The translations under genes were made by a program, and so were the position numbers. A DNA stretch of 64,000 nucleotides from NCBI GenBank assembly GCA_013399895.1, contig VXBA01005600.1:114292-178291 (forward strand). Direction: 5' to 3'. The notes under the pieces are model-generated. The model saw only the letters and a program-made list of their open reading frames with translations. It was not told the DNA's origin and searched no databases. Origin of the DNA: Serilophus lunatus (lineage: Eukaryota > Chordata > Aves > Passeriformes > Eurylaimidae). Of the stretch, positions 1 to 12,700 are shown one piece after another (positions within the stretch are counted from its first letter, which is position 1; each line of letters opens with the position of its first letter).

Positions 1-412
1 TTGGCCTCTCTTTTTCTTCTGCACTTGCAGAGAGCATAATGTTATATCAACTGTACCAGTGGGAGAGGAGTAAGGACTGAAACAGTATTCAAGGAAGCTT
101 TAGGCAGATACTTAGCTTTGATTGTTTGCATAAGTCTGTCGTAAGTTCTTAACTCATCCTGGTAGGACTTAAAGTACATGATGGATTCCACATGCCTGCT
201 CAAGTGCTTTACTGGGCCAGCAGCTCAGAAGGAAGTTACACATACTAAAATATTATCACTGCTGCTTTTCCTGTAAGATTCTTTGTCACTTTGGGTAGTT
301 ATTTCTGGTTGTTTGAAAGTGTTTGGGAATGGCAAGGCAAAAAGCCAAAAGTTCTCTCTCAGGGAAAAGATGAAAATTACACTAAAAGTTGCTATATCTC
401 TTCTGTCTGTAG
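1..412 (+). other. RASGEF1B: RASGEF1B intron, 3' end only
   Basis: No reading frame here continues the RASGEF1B protein. The stretch ends in a pyrimidine-rich tract and AG at 411-412. The preceding coding exon lies outside the window. Confidence 0.7.
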
Positions 413-508
413 AGCTGCTACCGAGATCAAAAGAAGACTCGGAATCTTGAAGCCTATGTGGAATGGTTTAACAGACTCAGTTACTTGGTTGCAACAGAAA
501 TCTGTATG
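413..508 (+). CDS. RASGEF1B: RASGEF1B coding exon a
   Basis: 32 codons, phase 0 at both ends, start of the visible RasGEF domain. Acceptor is a TCTGTCTGTAG tract; donor is GTGAGC after the Met codon in ATEICM. Confidence 0.95.
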
Positions 509-3500
509 GTGAGCAAGGGCTTTTTGTGCTGAAAGATTTTGTTTAGTCTGGTTATCTAAAACTATGAACCCTTTTCAGGCTTGGTGCCTTTTGGACTTCT
601 CATTGTCTCAGCTCTGTACTTTTGCCTTTGGAAAAAGTCAGCGCTTGTCTGAAGAGGAAATAAGTTGTGTGTTTTCAGCTTTGTATTGGTACCTTAGCCT
701 TGTTAAATATTATACTGGGTTAGCCCTTCTTTGTACAGGAATGCATCTGGCCTGTCTCTCCTGTGAAAGCCTCTGGTGAATGGAAGCACATTTCTCTCTT
801 CTAGACTGACCCTCTTTCCCGCTCTTCTGTTCTTCATATCCTTCTTTTTGGGAGAGCCTCTTTGCCTGTTGCCCTTGCTCTCTACCTGCCTGGTATCTGG
901 ATTGTGTTTGCTGTCCTGAATGCTTTTCAACACTATAGTGTGGCTTCCTCTACATACGAAGAATAGCATGAAGTTATGATATCTATGGAGATATATATAT
1001 ATAGATATATATATATATATCATATATATATGGGGTGTTGTTTCTTTTGGGGATGTGTCAGAGTGCTTTGTTTCCTGCTGAGCATAACACTGCAATGGCA
1101 TCTCTTGCAGCCTGTGAAGAAGAAGCACAGAGCACGAGTGATCGAATATTTCATTGATGTGGCACGGGAATGTTTTAACATTGGCAACTTTAACTCCTTA
1201 ATGGCTATTATTTGTAAGTATCTGTACTGAGATATTTTATCTCTGAATCTGGATAAAGGAAACATGGTGCTTTACACAAAAGTCTGCTGCTTAGCTTAGT
1301 CAGCAGCATGAAGTTGAGAGGGAAAGGGGTGAAGAATTGCTCACCATTCTTGTAGTGATATGTATGTAGCATAAATTATTCAAAACAAAAGTTTTCATTG
1401 GAACTGTTCAGAGATCTAAATTCCTACTTTTTTAAATCCACTTCAGTTCCAAGTTGGAATAGGAAACTTACCCTGTAATGTGGAGAATTTATGTATTCCA
1501 TCATTTCTATCACACCATAAATAATCCTAGTGCTTCAAAAATGTCACACCTCTCTACATCTGATAGAAAAATACTGGAAATATTTTTTAATTTGAAATGT
1601 GAGAACTTCATAGTTATATTTAGCTTTTCAATGAAGTATGTAAGAAAAGGTGTTCAGAACACTCATTTGAGCTTTTATACAAGTTTTATCAAATCCATAT
1701 TAAATAATGTCATAGTGTTTTTTTCAGAGCTTTCATTCTGTAAGAGATGCAGATTTTTTTTGCAAGGCTGTTTTGGAATTTAAAGAAAATAACGAGTCCG
1801 ATTTCTTGAGTAGCTCTGATAAAAATATTTGTTGCTGTTAATAGGCCCTTTGCTTTAGAAATACTTATCAATCCTAGCTACTTGAAAGATTTTTTTTGTT
1901 TTTAAATGCCCCAACAATCTCTTTCTCTTATATCAAGCTGGCATGAACATGAGTCCTGTATCTCGATTAAAGAAAACCTGGGCTAAAGTGAAGACAGCTA
2001 AATTTTATATTCTTGAGGTAAGTTTTGCTAATATTTGGATAGGGGACTGTTTATAGCATTTTACTTTAACTGCTCTAAAAGCTGAGTTTGGCTTCATTAT
2101 GACATATTTAATTTAGTATATGAAATTATATAAAAAACCCCAAGTACATAAGTCTTTTAAAGGGAGATATGTTCGAGAGGGATGATGTAGGTTGACCTAA
2201 TGTAGTTCTGCGTTTCAAAATCAAGTTGAGCTGTAAGACATCTGCCTTGAACTTTCTGAGAAATTTTTCTTGAATTAATTGACAGTTATGTTCATATGGT
2301 AGAGAACTTGGTCAAAGATCATGTAGGTGCAGCACTGTATGAGTTTGTGATTTACCCAAGAGATTATTTGCCAACTACTTAATTATCCTGCTGTAAATAA
2401 CTAACAATTAATTCAGGTTATTTATTAGTAAGGTAATGTAATGTTTTGTACTTTTCACAAGCATGAAATATTTATTAAGATCATCAGATTTGACTTGTGT
2501 TATGGCAATACATTAAAACTGGATCACTGTAGCCACCTTACACTTCCTTCCCCCACCCTTGGTTGGAAAATAACCTTCCTTGCGTTAAGGGTGACTGCAC
2601 AGCTCAGGAAGTTGCTTTTAAGATTGCAGTTCTGATTATGCAGGCTGGACTTTGCTGGTTATGGTTGTGCTTTGTGAGCCATGCAGTCATTCCAGTCATT
2701 GAGGTGCAGCAGACAGTCTTGGATCAGTGAGGTGGGAGCACTTAGAGCTTTAGGTGTCTGATCTTACTTTGCCATTGCAACTGGATCAACTGTGAGAAAG
2801 TTGCATACTGGGAAGTATATTAGTCCCTACCCATTATTTTCTTATTTTCATGATACTGACTTTTGAATTAAACTTGGCCTACCTTTTAGGTGGAGAGAAA
2901 AAGGAGGTCGATGAAGCCTGCCTTTGCTTTCCTGAGCCTAGCTTGTATTGGATCCCTTGTTGTGCTGAGAGAACATTTTTTAAAATAAGGTTATCTTCTG
3001 ATCAAATGAACAGATAAAGAGATACCACAGCCCTCTATAAAGCTGTATTTGTAGTGCTGTTCAGAAGACCTTTTCCTTTTTAAAATAGTAGCTTGATTGA
3101 AAAAGGATTGTGTGTGACGATACCACTCTCATTATTTACATTTTTTCATGCCTTGTAGCATCAGATGGACCCTTCCAGCAATTTTTATAATTACCGAACT
3201 GCTCTGCGTGGAGCCACTCAAAGGTCCTTGACAGCTCATAGCAACAGAGAGAAGGTATGTTTACAAATGACTTAGCAGGAGACCAAATGAAATGAGCTTG
3301 TTAAGTTGCATGGTAAACTTGGAATTCTGATTCTCAGCAACTCTATCCCCGGTGCTTATAAAAAGCTCTTAGGGCTGTCAGTTCAGTTTGGTGCCGACTG
3401 AAATCTGCAAATATTATGTGATCACTTCAGTTATTTAAATAAAATAAGTACATTGCCTCAGCTCATTTTTTTGCTTTGACTTGTGCTAAATTTTAAATGG

Positions 3501-6500
3501 ATTATGGTTTAGGTTGGCAAAACTTTAAAACTCACTCAGAAAAGATATTCTGAAACTCAGATCTAGACAGAGTTCTGGAGTCCCCTTCCCATGTGTCATC
3601 TTTAGATGAACTTTAAATATACTCTGGAGTTTTTAGTGGAAATGGTGAAATGAGTCAGGTGTTTGTATAGTGCATTGGGTTAAAATACACCTTGATTCAA
3701 GAGTGACTGAGAACTATGCATTAATAGAGGTGACATCTTTCTTTACTCTTAAAATAAATTAACTTTTGAGAAATAAACTGTATTTTGTCATACATTAATA
3801 AAGAATCTCAGTTGTAGTTCTTGCGGAAAGGAACCAAATAATTTCCTAGTTGCTCTCCACTTAGAAGTAGTTGCTCATCAGCTGCTTATAATATTAGGAC
3901 TTCATGCTGTGTTTAATAGACCTGATTTTGTTGCTCATAAAATAAACTACCAGGCAGATGAAGCAAATCCTTATGCAGTCTGCTGGTCTATACCGTTGAC
4001 ATACAGGAAAATTTTTTTCTGAGTCCTAAGGCTCTGATCACATATCATTCAAAATACTAGAAGTTTAAGTAAGATGCTTACTTCTTTTCAGAGAGAATTG
4101 GGTTTTAAGGCTTCAAAGAAAGAACTCACAGATACTGAAATGGTGCAGTGAAGTCTTCACTGCAGTGATACGCAGTATTTGTTTTATCCCCAGTTGTAAC
4201 AAGGATGTGTAGCTGTGAAAATTTTTGTAGGATGAAAATTAAAATAGAACCATTTTAAGAATGTGAGAATGTTCAAGCATTCTCCAAAGAAAAATACTTT
4301 GATTTGTTCAGTTGGCAGGAAATGCTTCATTTTAAGCCAATGAGTACCAAGGTTCAATTTCTTGCATAAGCTCAGGGAATTGTAGTTCAAAAACCATCAG
4401 TGCTGCTAGCGCCAAATTTTCCCTGCTGTGCTTTAATGTACATCTCCCCTCATTTACCAAGCAAGTTCTGTCAAGAGAGAAAGCTACACTAGGAGATACC
4501 CTGCAGGGGTTCCGTGTAAGAAATAGGCACCCCTGAGCATTTGTCTTCTGGAATCTTCAAGGAAGAATGAAAAAATGAAAACAAGAGGCACATGACATAG
4601 AAACAAAGTGTTAGGCATATTGTAGTTCTAAATATGTCTCACAGACACAGCTGACTAGCAGTGAAGTGCTAACAGGTACTTTGGTTGTGACCTTGAGGGA
4701 GCTACATGCCAAGAAGAGTTCAAGTTGACAGAAGCAGTTCAGCACAAAGCTGGAAATAAAACTATAGGGATTAGCTTGCTATTCAAGGAAAGGCTTCCTT
4801 TGTGGAGAGACATCATGCATTTTGACATGTAGAAAATGCAAATTTTTTGTGTAGTGAAAGAGGGATTTATCACAGAGAGTCCTTCGGTATTTTGATCACC
4901 TTTTGCACCATCTAACTTATTTTTCTCTGTAGAGCAGTATATCTTTGTTCAGGACCAGACTGAAAATAATGTTGTTCTTTTCTTAGATCGTAATACCTTT
5001 CTTCAGCCTCTTGATCAAAGATATTTATTTCCTTAATGAGGGTTGTGCCAATCGTCTTCCAAATGGCCATGTCAACTTTGAAGTAAGTAGAGCACTGGGT
5101 GGGGCATTGATACAGGATCAGGCCCTTTAACAGAAAACTGAATCAGATCATGGCCCAACTTCCAGAGGATGCTGGGAAGAGCAAAATTAGACTGGAAATC
5201 GAGTATATCTGCTACTTCTTGAGGAGCTTGGAGGTAGTCAGGAAAAAGCAATTTTATTGAAGCGTTTATAGAAACTTTCAATATTCACAATTTTTTTGTG
5301 GTAGGGGAAAACTTTTTCACAGTGCTTAAATTCATCTCAAGATTTCAATTCACAGGTTTATTTACTTTATATTTATTTACTTTTATTTATTTACTTTTAT
5401 ATTTACTGAGAAAATCCTTCAAAGTAGGATTTTAGAGCTTATTTTTTAATTCCTCACATAAAAGATGAGTTCCTCCTTTGGCAAGACATTCAGGCAGTGC
5501 TTTCATGCATGGAAGTCACAGATTGCCTCTGAAGGAACGTGATAGAACAGCAGTGAAGAAGTTCCAGGTCTCTCGTCTCTCAGTAGTTCTTCTGCCTCTA
5601 ATTTCATGCTTGTTTTCTAACAGTGTGGATTACCCAATGATTTGTTTTCTGGTTCTTTCAGTTTTCAAGAGACCTGGGTCATTCACACAAAATTACAGTA
5701 CACTACACTAGTAGTCATTGACCTGAATTAGCCTGGTTCAAAACTAGACTAAGTGATAACCTGGAATGTCCTTTTGCTCAAGGAATCCATGTGCACTTGA
5801 GGCATGTTAAACTTTAATTGAAGGAGTTTATCAATGAATGACATCAAGACACTACATGGAGAGTGTTTATTTTTGGTGTAAGTTTCCAGAAAGAAAATAG
5901 AGCATTTCAGGTTAACTAACAGAAAACATCTGGATTTTGAAATGTCGGTATTAAGCATCCAGAGACTTCTGACGTGAAAATCACTAAGTATTTCATTGCA
6001 AAACAAAAATTACGTGCATCATAGAAGTTCAAAGTTGGGCATAAGGAGTGTTACCAGCTACTTAAAAAGAAACTTAAGTACAGTTCATGATCTACTATAT
6101 TTGAATTCATAAATAGCAGCACAACATTGACAAATAACAAGGCGAAGGAGTAGGAAATTACCGAAGTTTGAAACAGGGACACAAAAGTCAGAAACTGGGT
6201 TGTTCAGTAAGATCATGTTCAGTTCTATCTTAAAAGCTGGGGACAATCCAAGTCTTGGACTCAAAACAAAGATATCTCTCTCCTTTAAAAACATGCCCAG
6301 AGGAAGTAGTGCTGTTCAATATATAGCACCTCTTCTGTTTTCTATTCTGACAGAAATTTTGGGAATTGGCAAAACAAGTCAGTGAATTTATTACATGGAA
6401 GCAAGTGGAGTGTCCTTTTGAACGGGATTGGAAGATTCTACAGTACTTGCTCACTGTCCCAGTCTTCAGTGATGATGGTAAGGAGCTCTGGACTTCCTGC

Positions 6501-8326
6501 AGATCTCGTGTCACTGGCTACCAGTTTAATCCCTTTCCATGTTAAGTTGTGGCTTCCTCATAATAAGGAAGTACTGTCCTGAGACATCTCTGTATAGCAA
6601 GTAAAAAACGCTTCTCCCTTACCAATGACAGAGGAGAGGAAAATCAATACTGTCCTTTCCTCTGAAATGGAATGAACAAAATTCTTGTACTCACTCTAAG
6701 TATCATGTGAAGGGTATTTATATGGCCTTTCAGGATACTTTGCACTAAAGTGTGCTGCTTGAGAAAAAAGACAGAGACTTCACTGGTTACTTACAAAGCA
6801 ACATGTCCCTGGGCTCATTTTTTTTTTCTTTTGAGTGCTTTCTTTTACTCATGCTTTTGATTTTCCACTAGTTGTTTTCTGTCCCCCTCAGGGTGGCCTT
6901 TGTTCTCATGCAGTTTGTTAGTATTGTCTGCATGCAATTATAAGCAACGCTATACTTCCTAATGGAATTCTGGAACCCTAATCTGAGGGAGGGATAATAC
7001 ATGTCTGCTTCATTTAACTCGGTCCATTTGCCATGGAGAGAAAATTTTGAAACGCCAGTAGGCCTAACATAATGTATTTGCTTCTGATTGCAGCACTTTA
7101 CTTGGCTTCCTATGAGAGTGAAAGTCCTGAGAATCACATTGAAAAGGACAGATGGAAGACACTAAGGTTTGTGTCAGAGGTTACCCAGATCAATAAATAA
7201 ATAGAATGGGATACAAAGCAAGCATCAAACAGTTAAAACCAAATGGCACACTACATGTTTCAACAGATGGGGCACAGTATCATTGTAAATGCCCCCTCCA
7301 ATCTGGAACTCTTGAAAAAATATTAGTCTTAAGCCCTCTCGGTCCTTCTTTCCCTTAAAAAATTGAAATTAGAATAAGTAATTTTGTATCCTAATTTCTT
7401 GTGTTATTCAGTGTAGGAAAAAAATAATTTCTAAACTCCAAGAAATCCCTACTTCTTCACAAGTACTATACAAATCACTCTTGTTTCCAAGCAGATGTTT
7501 TCACAGCTACTGCATCCCTTTATGCACCAGCCTTTCAGACACGGTTGAGTTTTGCACAGAGATCACTCTGGGGCAAATGCATTCATGAAACCAGTTAACA
7601 ATTTAAAGTCCAGACTGGGAAAAAGAAATTTCACCAAAATCTGGCTTTTCTTCTACTGCTGGCCTCATCAACTCTTTCAATTTACTAATTATGGAAGGAT
7701 ACATGAACCATTATGACATTGGTTTAGACCATGCTTTGCCAATTGAATTTTTTTTTTAAGTTGGATTCGTGGCAGCAGAGAAAACTAATCAGGTGCACAC
7801 AGAATTAAGCAGGTGTATGAATAGTCTGTGTTTTCAGCCCTAAACCATACCTCCACTTTAGTCTCAAAACTGCTGATATCCAATGGAAATGACCATTAGT
7901 CAAGTGTCCTTGTCGCTGTTGCAGGCAGCTGGTGCGTTAACACCTAGAGGTACTCATGGATATAACATCCCAACTCTTCTGACCCACTCTGCAGCACTGC
8001 AAAGAGACACATAACACCACAAACCTAAGGATTCTCCACAGACCACGTTGGTTTTTCCTGGGATATCACGAGGGGATGTAACAATTATATCTGATTAATT
8101 GCACTTATTTTTGACTAGGAGACAGAGTGAGTTACCTCAGGGTAACAGACACTCCGCTACACAGGGTGGCAGGACAAAAATCTGTGGTAACACAAATCTC
8201 AGCTTGACAGGATCCTTTTCGTAGGCACTCTGAAGCTGTCTCAGAAGATTTACATCATTCTAATGATTCTTTACCTGTTTACATTTTCCTCTTCCTTTCA
8301 GGTCAGCGCTTCTGGGCAGAGTCTAG
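413..8326 (+). CDS. RASGEF1B: RASGEF1B, 3' part: last eight coding exons (C-terminal 230 residues)
   Basis: Joined exons 413-508, 1111-1213, 1938-2017, 3159-3254, 4987-5082, 6354-6477, 7094-7166 and 8302-8326 give 693 nt, 230 codons plus a TAG stop at 8324-8326. Every intron is GT-AG and all phases fit. The translation matches, from memory, the C-terminal half of vertebrate RASGEF1B, including CYRDQKKTRNLEAYVEWF, RECFNIGNFNSLMAIISGMN, LKKTWAKVK and the end LLGRV. Human RASGEF1B is about 473 residues, so roughly the first half, with the N-terminal REM domain, lies left of the window. The visible part carries most of the RasGEF (CDC25-homology) domain. The family catalyses GDP/GTP exchange; RASGEF1 proteins are reported to act on Rap2 at endosomes or plasma membrane. 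Two residues differ from the human sequence as I recall it (Tyr in KFYILE, Trp in ERDWKILQ). Identity is very secure. Confidence 0.96.
991..1031. repeat. (AT)n microsatellite
   Basis: About 40 bases of alternating AT interrupted by single G and C bases, 80 bases upstream of the next RASGEF1B exon. Probably length-variable. Confidence 0.9.
1111..1213 (+). CDS. RASGEF1B: RASGEF1B coding exon b
   Basis: Encodes PVKKKHRARVIEYFIDVARE and continues to LMAII, a helical part of the RasGEF domain. It ends with one base of a split Ser codon (T, then CT in the next exon). Acceptor is CTCTTGCAG; donor is GTAAGT. Confidence 0.96.
1938..2017 (+). CDS. RASGEF1B: RASGEF1B coding exon c
   Basis: 80 nt; completes the split Ser and encodes GMNMSPVSRLKKTWAKVK through FYILE. 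The SRLKKTW motif is characteristic of RasGEF domains. Acceptor is ATCAAG; donor GTAAGT. Confidence 0.96.
3159..3254 (+). CDS. RASGEF1B: RASGEF1B coding exon d
   Basis: 32 codons from HQMDPSSNFYNYR to HSNREK, phase 0 at both ends. Acceptor GCCTTGTAG; donor GTATGT. Confidence 0.96.
4987..5082 (+). CDS. RASGEF1B: RASGEF1B coding exon e
   Basis: 32 codons containing IPFFSLLIKDIYFLNEG and RLPNGHVNFE. The P-x-x-x-L-L-x-D-I-x-F pattern is the conserved RasGEF catalytic-core segment that contacts the GTPase. Acceptor TTCTTAG; donor GTAAGT. Confidence 0.97.
5357..5406. repeat. TTTATTTAC-type imperfect tandem repeat
   Basis: About five degenerate copies of a TTTATTTAC-like unit, T-rich on the + strand, inside a RASGEF1B intron. 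Confidence 0.7.
6354..6477 (+). CDS. RASGEF1B: RASGEF1B coding exon f
   Basis: 124 nt encoding KFWELAKQVSEFITWKQVE, then CPFERDWKILQYLLTVPVF and a split Ala codon. TGG (Trp) in ERDWKILQ stands where human has Arg. Acceptor TTCTGACAG; donor GTAAGG. Confidence 0.96.
7094..7166 (+). CDS. RASGEF1B: RASGEF1B coding exon g
   Basis: 73 nt encoding ALYLASYESESPENHIEKDR and on to WKTL plus a split Arg codon. Acceptor TGATTGCAG; the donor is GTTTGT, weaker than the other donors of this gene. Confidence 0.95.
8302..8326 (+). CDS. RASGEF1B: RASGEF1B terminal coding segment with stop
   Basis: 25 nt that complete the split Arg and encode SALLGRV followed by TAG at 8324-8326. Acceptor is CTTCCTTTCAG. The 3' UTR continues in the same exon. 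Confidence 0.95.
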
Positions 8327-8966
8327 AGCGCAAGATGTCGGCTGTTACTGCATTATGTGGATTACCGAGGGCCACGGCTTGGTTTATTTTTCTGTACACT
8401 GAGTGGCTTTTAAAGTGATGAACAATGTGCAGTCAGTTGCGATATTGTGTCAGCAAAGATGAAAGAAGTTAACTCAAGAACAAACAGGCAGCTTCTCACA
8501 TCTGACAGATGAGATAAAATCACAGCCCACTCAGCTGTGATTCAGGCTTAAGTATTGATTGAGAACAGCGCTGACAGAATCCTTTGAAGATCTCAGATGC
8601 CGCCTATGAATCATTTCACACCTGGATGGAATACTTTCCTTTCCTTGGCTGCAGCTTGCTGCTACAAGGACTGTGCAGAGATCACAGCAGATTACGGAGG
8701 GGAAATATTCACCATTCCTTTCAGTGACACCCAAGTCTGCATTGAAGAGCTCCCGTTCCTAATAAGCTGAATATAGTCCAGAAGTTTGCCTGATTGAGAT
8801 TTCTAAGAAGGGAAAGGACTGGACACAACAATTTGGCTGCTGAGGAGAGTTTCTCTCCACCACTATAGTAGTGGCTGTGTTTTGTTTCTTTTTTCCGATA
8901 TGTTTTTGAGTTGGCTGCTGGTAGGCAAACTCGTTATTATTCTAAGTTATTTAAAAAACATAAAGT

Positions 8967-8972
8967 AATAAA
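8967..8972 (+). terminator. RASGEF1B: candidate proximal poly(A) signal of RASGEF1B
   Basis: AATAAA about 640 bases past the stop codon. No strong GT-rich element follows, so it may be a minor site. Confidence 0.4.
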
Positions 8973-9732
8973 AATCAAGGCTGTGGTAGAAAATACACCT
9001 GCTATAAAAAGATAGTAGCTATGTAGCTTTACAACTTCTAGGGAGATTTTTTTTGGTTTTGTTCACTTCTTTACAACTAACCACTACATGTTACAGATAT
9101 TTTTACTCTGTGTGGTTTTGTTTCTCTGATTTTCCATGCTTGACCTTCTTATAAAGGTTGAACAAGGTGGCTTTTCTAGAGTAGTCTTTGAGAAACTGGT
9201 GTACAAACTGTTTCAATATGAAAGTATGTTCTTATTAAGTAATTTTTATAGTTGCTTTTTTTTTTTTGAAAGGCTAACAATGGAGAACACAATCCATTTT
9301 GACTGAAACAGCAAGATGCCAAAAAGAAAAAAAGGGGCTGCTTCTCAAATACACTTATGAACAAAACAGTCTTCCTGTGTGTTTGCTTTAAGTATTATTT
9401 TTATGACTGTGAAATAGTCCACTGTGTTACACATCTAATAAGTTTGTAGTAGCTCATACTTAGGCAAGACTTAGTTTATGTAGAAAATTTGGGGAAATGG
9501 TGTATTCCTCTTGCACATCTTCTGGAAGTAGGATGATATGATAATGAGGTACAGAAATGAGCTTCCATGATTAAACATTTTCTATTCTCATTTTACATGG
9601 TTAGTTCTAGGTAAAGTTAGAGGATTAAACAAAAAAAGTAACTTCTTCCCTCCTCCACTATAACTCGATTTGATCAGTAGCCTTGTTTTGAAATGGATTT
9701 GTTATTTATGCAGTTGGAATGAAGCCTTTGTA

Positions 9733-9738
9733 AATAAA
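9733..9738 (+). terminator. RASGEF1B: candidate distal poly(A) signal of RASGEF1B
   Basis: AATAAA followed by a TTAGTGTTATG stretch that could serve as the GU-rich downstream element. A 3' UTR of about 1.4 kb would result. Confidence 0.45.
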
Positions 9739-12700
9739 AGGAGAATTAGTGTTATGCAGCTTTCATCCAGAGAGCAGGCTCTGTGTGTTGTCTCATGGGC
9801 CAGAAAAAGGCAGCACATACCAAAGAGGAGCTTTGATATGGAGAGAGCTCAAGGTATGGAGAGGTGGCTGCTGCCATGGCATAGAAGCTGGGCAGCAGGT
9901 GCAGGAGACTGTGACTGGTGCTTGAAAGGGGAATGCAATTTCCCTAGCCTCAGGCAACCCAGAGGCTGCTCCTGTAGCCCTTATTTAATTCAGTGTTTGA
10001 TGTTAGAGTCCCACCGTGCACTGTACCCTCTGCTGCATCATTTGGTGCGCCCACTGTGCTGAGCTTTAATTTTGAACATCTGTCAGACTGTTGAACCACA
10101 GGCTTGAAACAGCCATTCACACCTGTCTATAGCAAAGGGGAGAGAAAAGGACTGGCTCTTCTATGGTCAACAAGCTCCTAAAGGAAACATCACAAACTCT
10201 CTGAAATGAAGAGTTAAAAGAACTCATTAATTCTACAAGCTGAGTGTTCAGACAGGACTGAAAATCCCAGCTCAGTGCTGACAGATGCTCAGTGCTTAAT
10301 GAGGACAGAAACAACACCTATGTCTCCTGTGTAAATGGCTCAAACATTTCTTATTTCTTTGGGATGCACTTTCTTCTTGTATTGCAGACATGAAAACTCT
10401 GTGTCTTATGAACTGACTTGTTCAAAAGACTAAGAATACTACCTGTCCTTATCATCCAGCTATTTCCCTTTTTCCTATTTGGAAAAATCTTCATGGCATT
10501 ATCATGAAACTAATAGTTGCATGCAAAAACGTGCAAAAGCCTTTTTACAACTATCATCTCTAAAAGAGCAAGCAAGAACCTATGCCTCAGCCAGGGTGTT
10601 TTGTGTTTGGTTTGGGTTTTTGTCAACCTTCCTAGACGGACCCTTTTTGACAGAGCTAAAACTGGTACTTGATCTAGCACTAAAAAGAGCCTTTTTTTGC
10701 TAATAGACAAAATGCCATTCACTTCACAAGACTTCTATTATTCTAGGGAATATTTTCTGTCATTTTGGTAGGCTTTCCTTGGTCCTAGTTGTGTGTAACA
10801 GGCTCCTTTGTGGCCTTCCTGCCGTATTTCTGCTCGAAAAGAACAGTTCTTTTGTACTGCACCAGTGTCTGCTTTTTCATTCAGCTCCTCTGTCTCATCT
10901 TGATTGTGCTGAGCAGATTTTTCTCACATAAAGGGAAAGGCTAATCCCTTAGAGATGCATTCCCTCACAGCTGCATCTGTTCTGCCGTTGTCAGTCAGAT
11001 CCAGATAGCCTGCTTCTCCTAAGCAACTGTATCCTGTGTTTTATGCTCAAGGGGTCCTGTGTCATCCATTGTTTTTTAGCTTGAAAACATGACTGGTAAG
11101 GATTTTCACAGGAACTAGACTATTTACAAGTTTACTGTGGTTTGGCATGTGCTAACCTGACCCTTCACTCTCAAAATTAATCAGTGATCTTAGAAGTGAG
11201 AGTATAGTTTAGGAAAAGGTATCATCTGATACCAACTGACGCTTTGTCATTATGCTGCGTTAAGAACTTGTGGAATATGTTTTTTTCTTTCTCCTTTATT
11301 AGAAAGTTTTAGCCCTAGTGTGACCCAAAAGGTTGTCTTATTGTAAGCCAAGTAAATACATTGTCTTTCTTTCATGGAGATTACTTTTCAGAAAGAAAAA
11401 TTTAAAAGATAATGTGAATAAAACAGCTGATTTTCATCAGTTATTTATATAGCCAAAGCAGTCTTGAGTGCCAGTGATGCTGTGGGGCAAGAATTTCTTC
11501 TTTCAGTTAGTGTCTTTCTTCCCTGTCTTGTGAAGTCCAGAGGTAGGAAGGCAATGTTGTTCTTAGGTGGATTTCTAGCTGCAGGGGAAAGCAGCCTCTG
11601 GATCCAATATATTCCAGAGAATGATAAACCAAACAAAATATCTGTCTTGGTGTTACAGCAGGATCCTCTGCAGGCCCCAAAGGTTGACTAGTGGCCAAAG
11701 ATTAAATAACTTTCCTTAGAAAGAACCAGGAAGCCATTAACCAGTTCCTATTGTCTGGTAACTCAGTAGCATTTACGTGTGGAATGACTAGCTGCTTTTT
11801 AAATTTGTCTTTTGTGAGAGAAAGGTGTATATAGAAGACCATCACAAAGAGCTGTGGTTGAAAGTTCAAGACTAGTGATTCTGAACAGTGTGAATGATGG
11901 GGGCAACGAAGTTCAAAGCAGGTCATCTTGTTAGTCAAACAGATTGACCCTATTTTTATGACTGACCCTTCTATTGATAATGCTGTGTCTAACAACATGT
12001 TTTGAAGCTACTGTGAAGGCATTATAGCAACCACCCTGATACTTTGTTTTTTATTTACCCATAAGGATACTGACACATTTGGACAGCCAACATTCCTGGG
12101 CAGAGCCTTTTTGTTTCTCTTAATGAGTACAACTGTGGCAGAAGGTTTCCTATTTCTTTAGTAATGAAGAAACATGCTTCCTTTGCTTTGTCTTTCCAAA
12201 CTAGGCCATCTTCCAGATTTCTAGTCCTGCCAACCTACTGAAAATAAAAAATGCAAAAAGAAGACCTAACACATGTGAAAAAGTATGCTTCTTGCTCATT
12301 TTAACATACACAGGAGGACTATTTTCAGTAGAGGTTGGTAGAATGTCAGAAATGGGACTGAGAGAAAGTAATTTATTTCAGAAGGAGTTATACTTTCCTT
12401 AGACCTCTTCTTCTCTGGACAGTTCAGAGAACTGCAGTTCTGTTTTCCATGAAAGAAGTCAGAGGCAGATGTATGGAGTAATAGGAAAGAGAGTCTGGCA
12501 GAAAATTAATTGGCATCCCTTTGCTGAGGCATATCGTATTTGTGGACAGCATTATTGAATAGGAAGGAGTGCAAGAAATAAAAGTTAACGTTGAGCGTTT
12601 GGTTGCATATGTTGAACTTCAGGTTTGCTGCCAAAGAAGTTCCCCTCAGAAATACCATAGTGACTCTCTTGTAAAGGAAGTCAGAGATATGCTATATATG

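Larger units (their letters stand above)
8327..9760 (+). other. RASGEF1B: probable RASGEF1B 3' UTR
   Basis: AT-rich sequence follows the stop in the same exon. Two AATAAA signals are possible ends: 8967-8972 and 9733-9738. A UUAUUUAU element at 9702-9709, just before the second, resembles an AU-rich instability element, which would suit an inducible transcript. The 3' limit is inferred. Confidence 0.5.

Noticed and set aside
703..1128. 141-codon - strand open frame overlapping RASGEF1B exon b
   Set aside because: It runs through the AT microsatellite and is antisense to a verified exon; a shadow frame.
9670..10062. 130-codon + strand open frame
   Set aside because: It overlaps the proposed RASGEF1B poly(A) region, has no recognisable domain and its codon use looks random.
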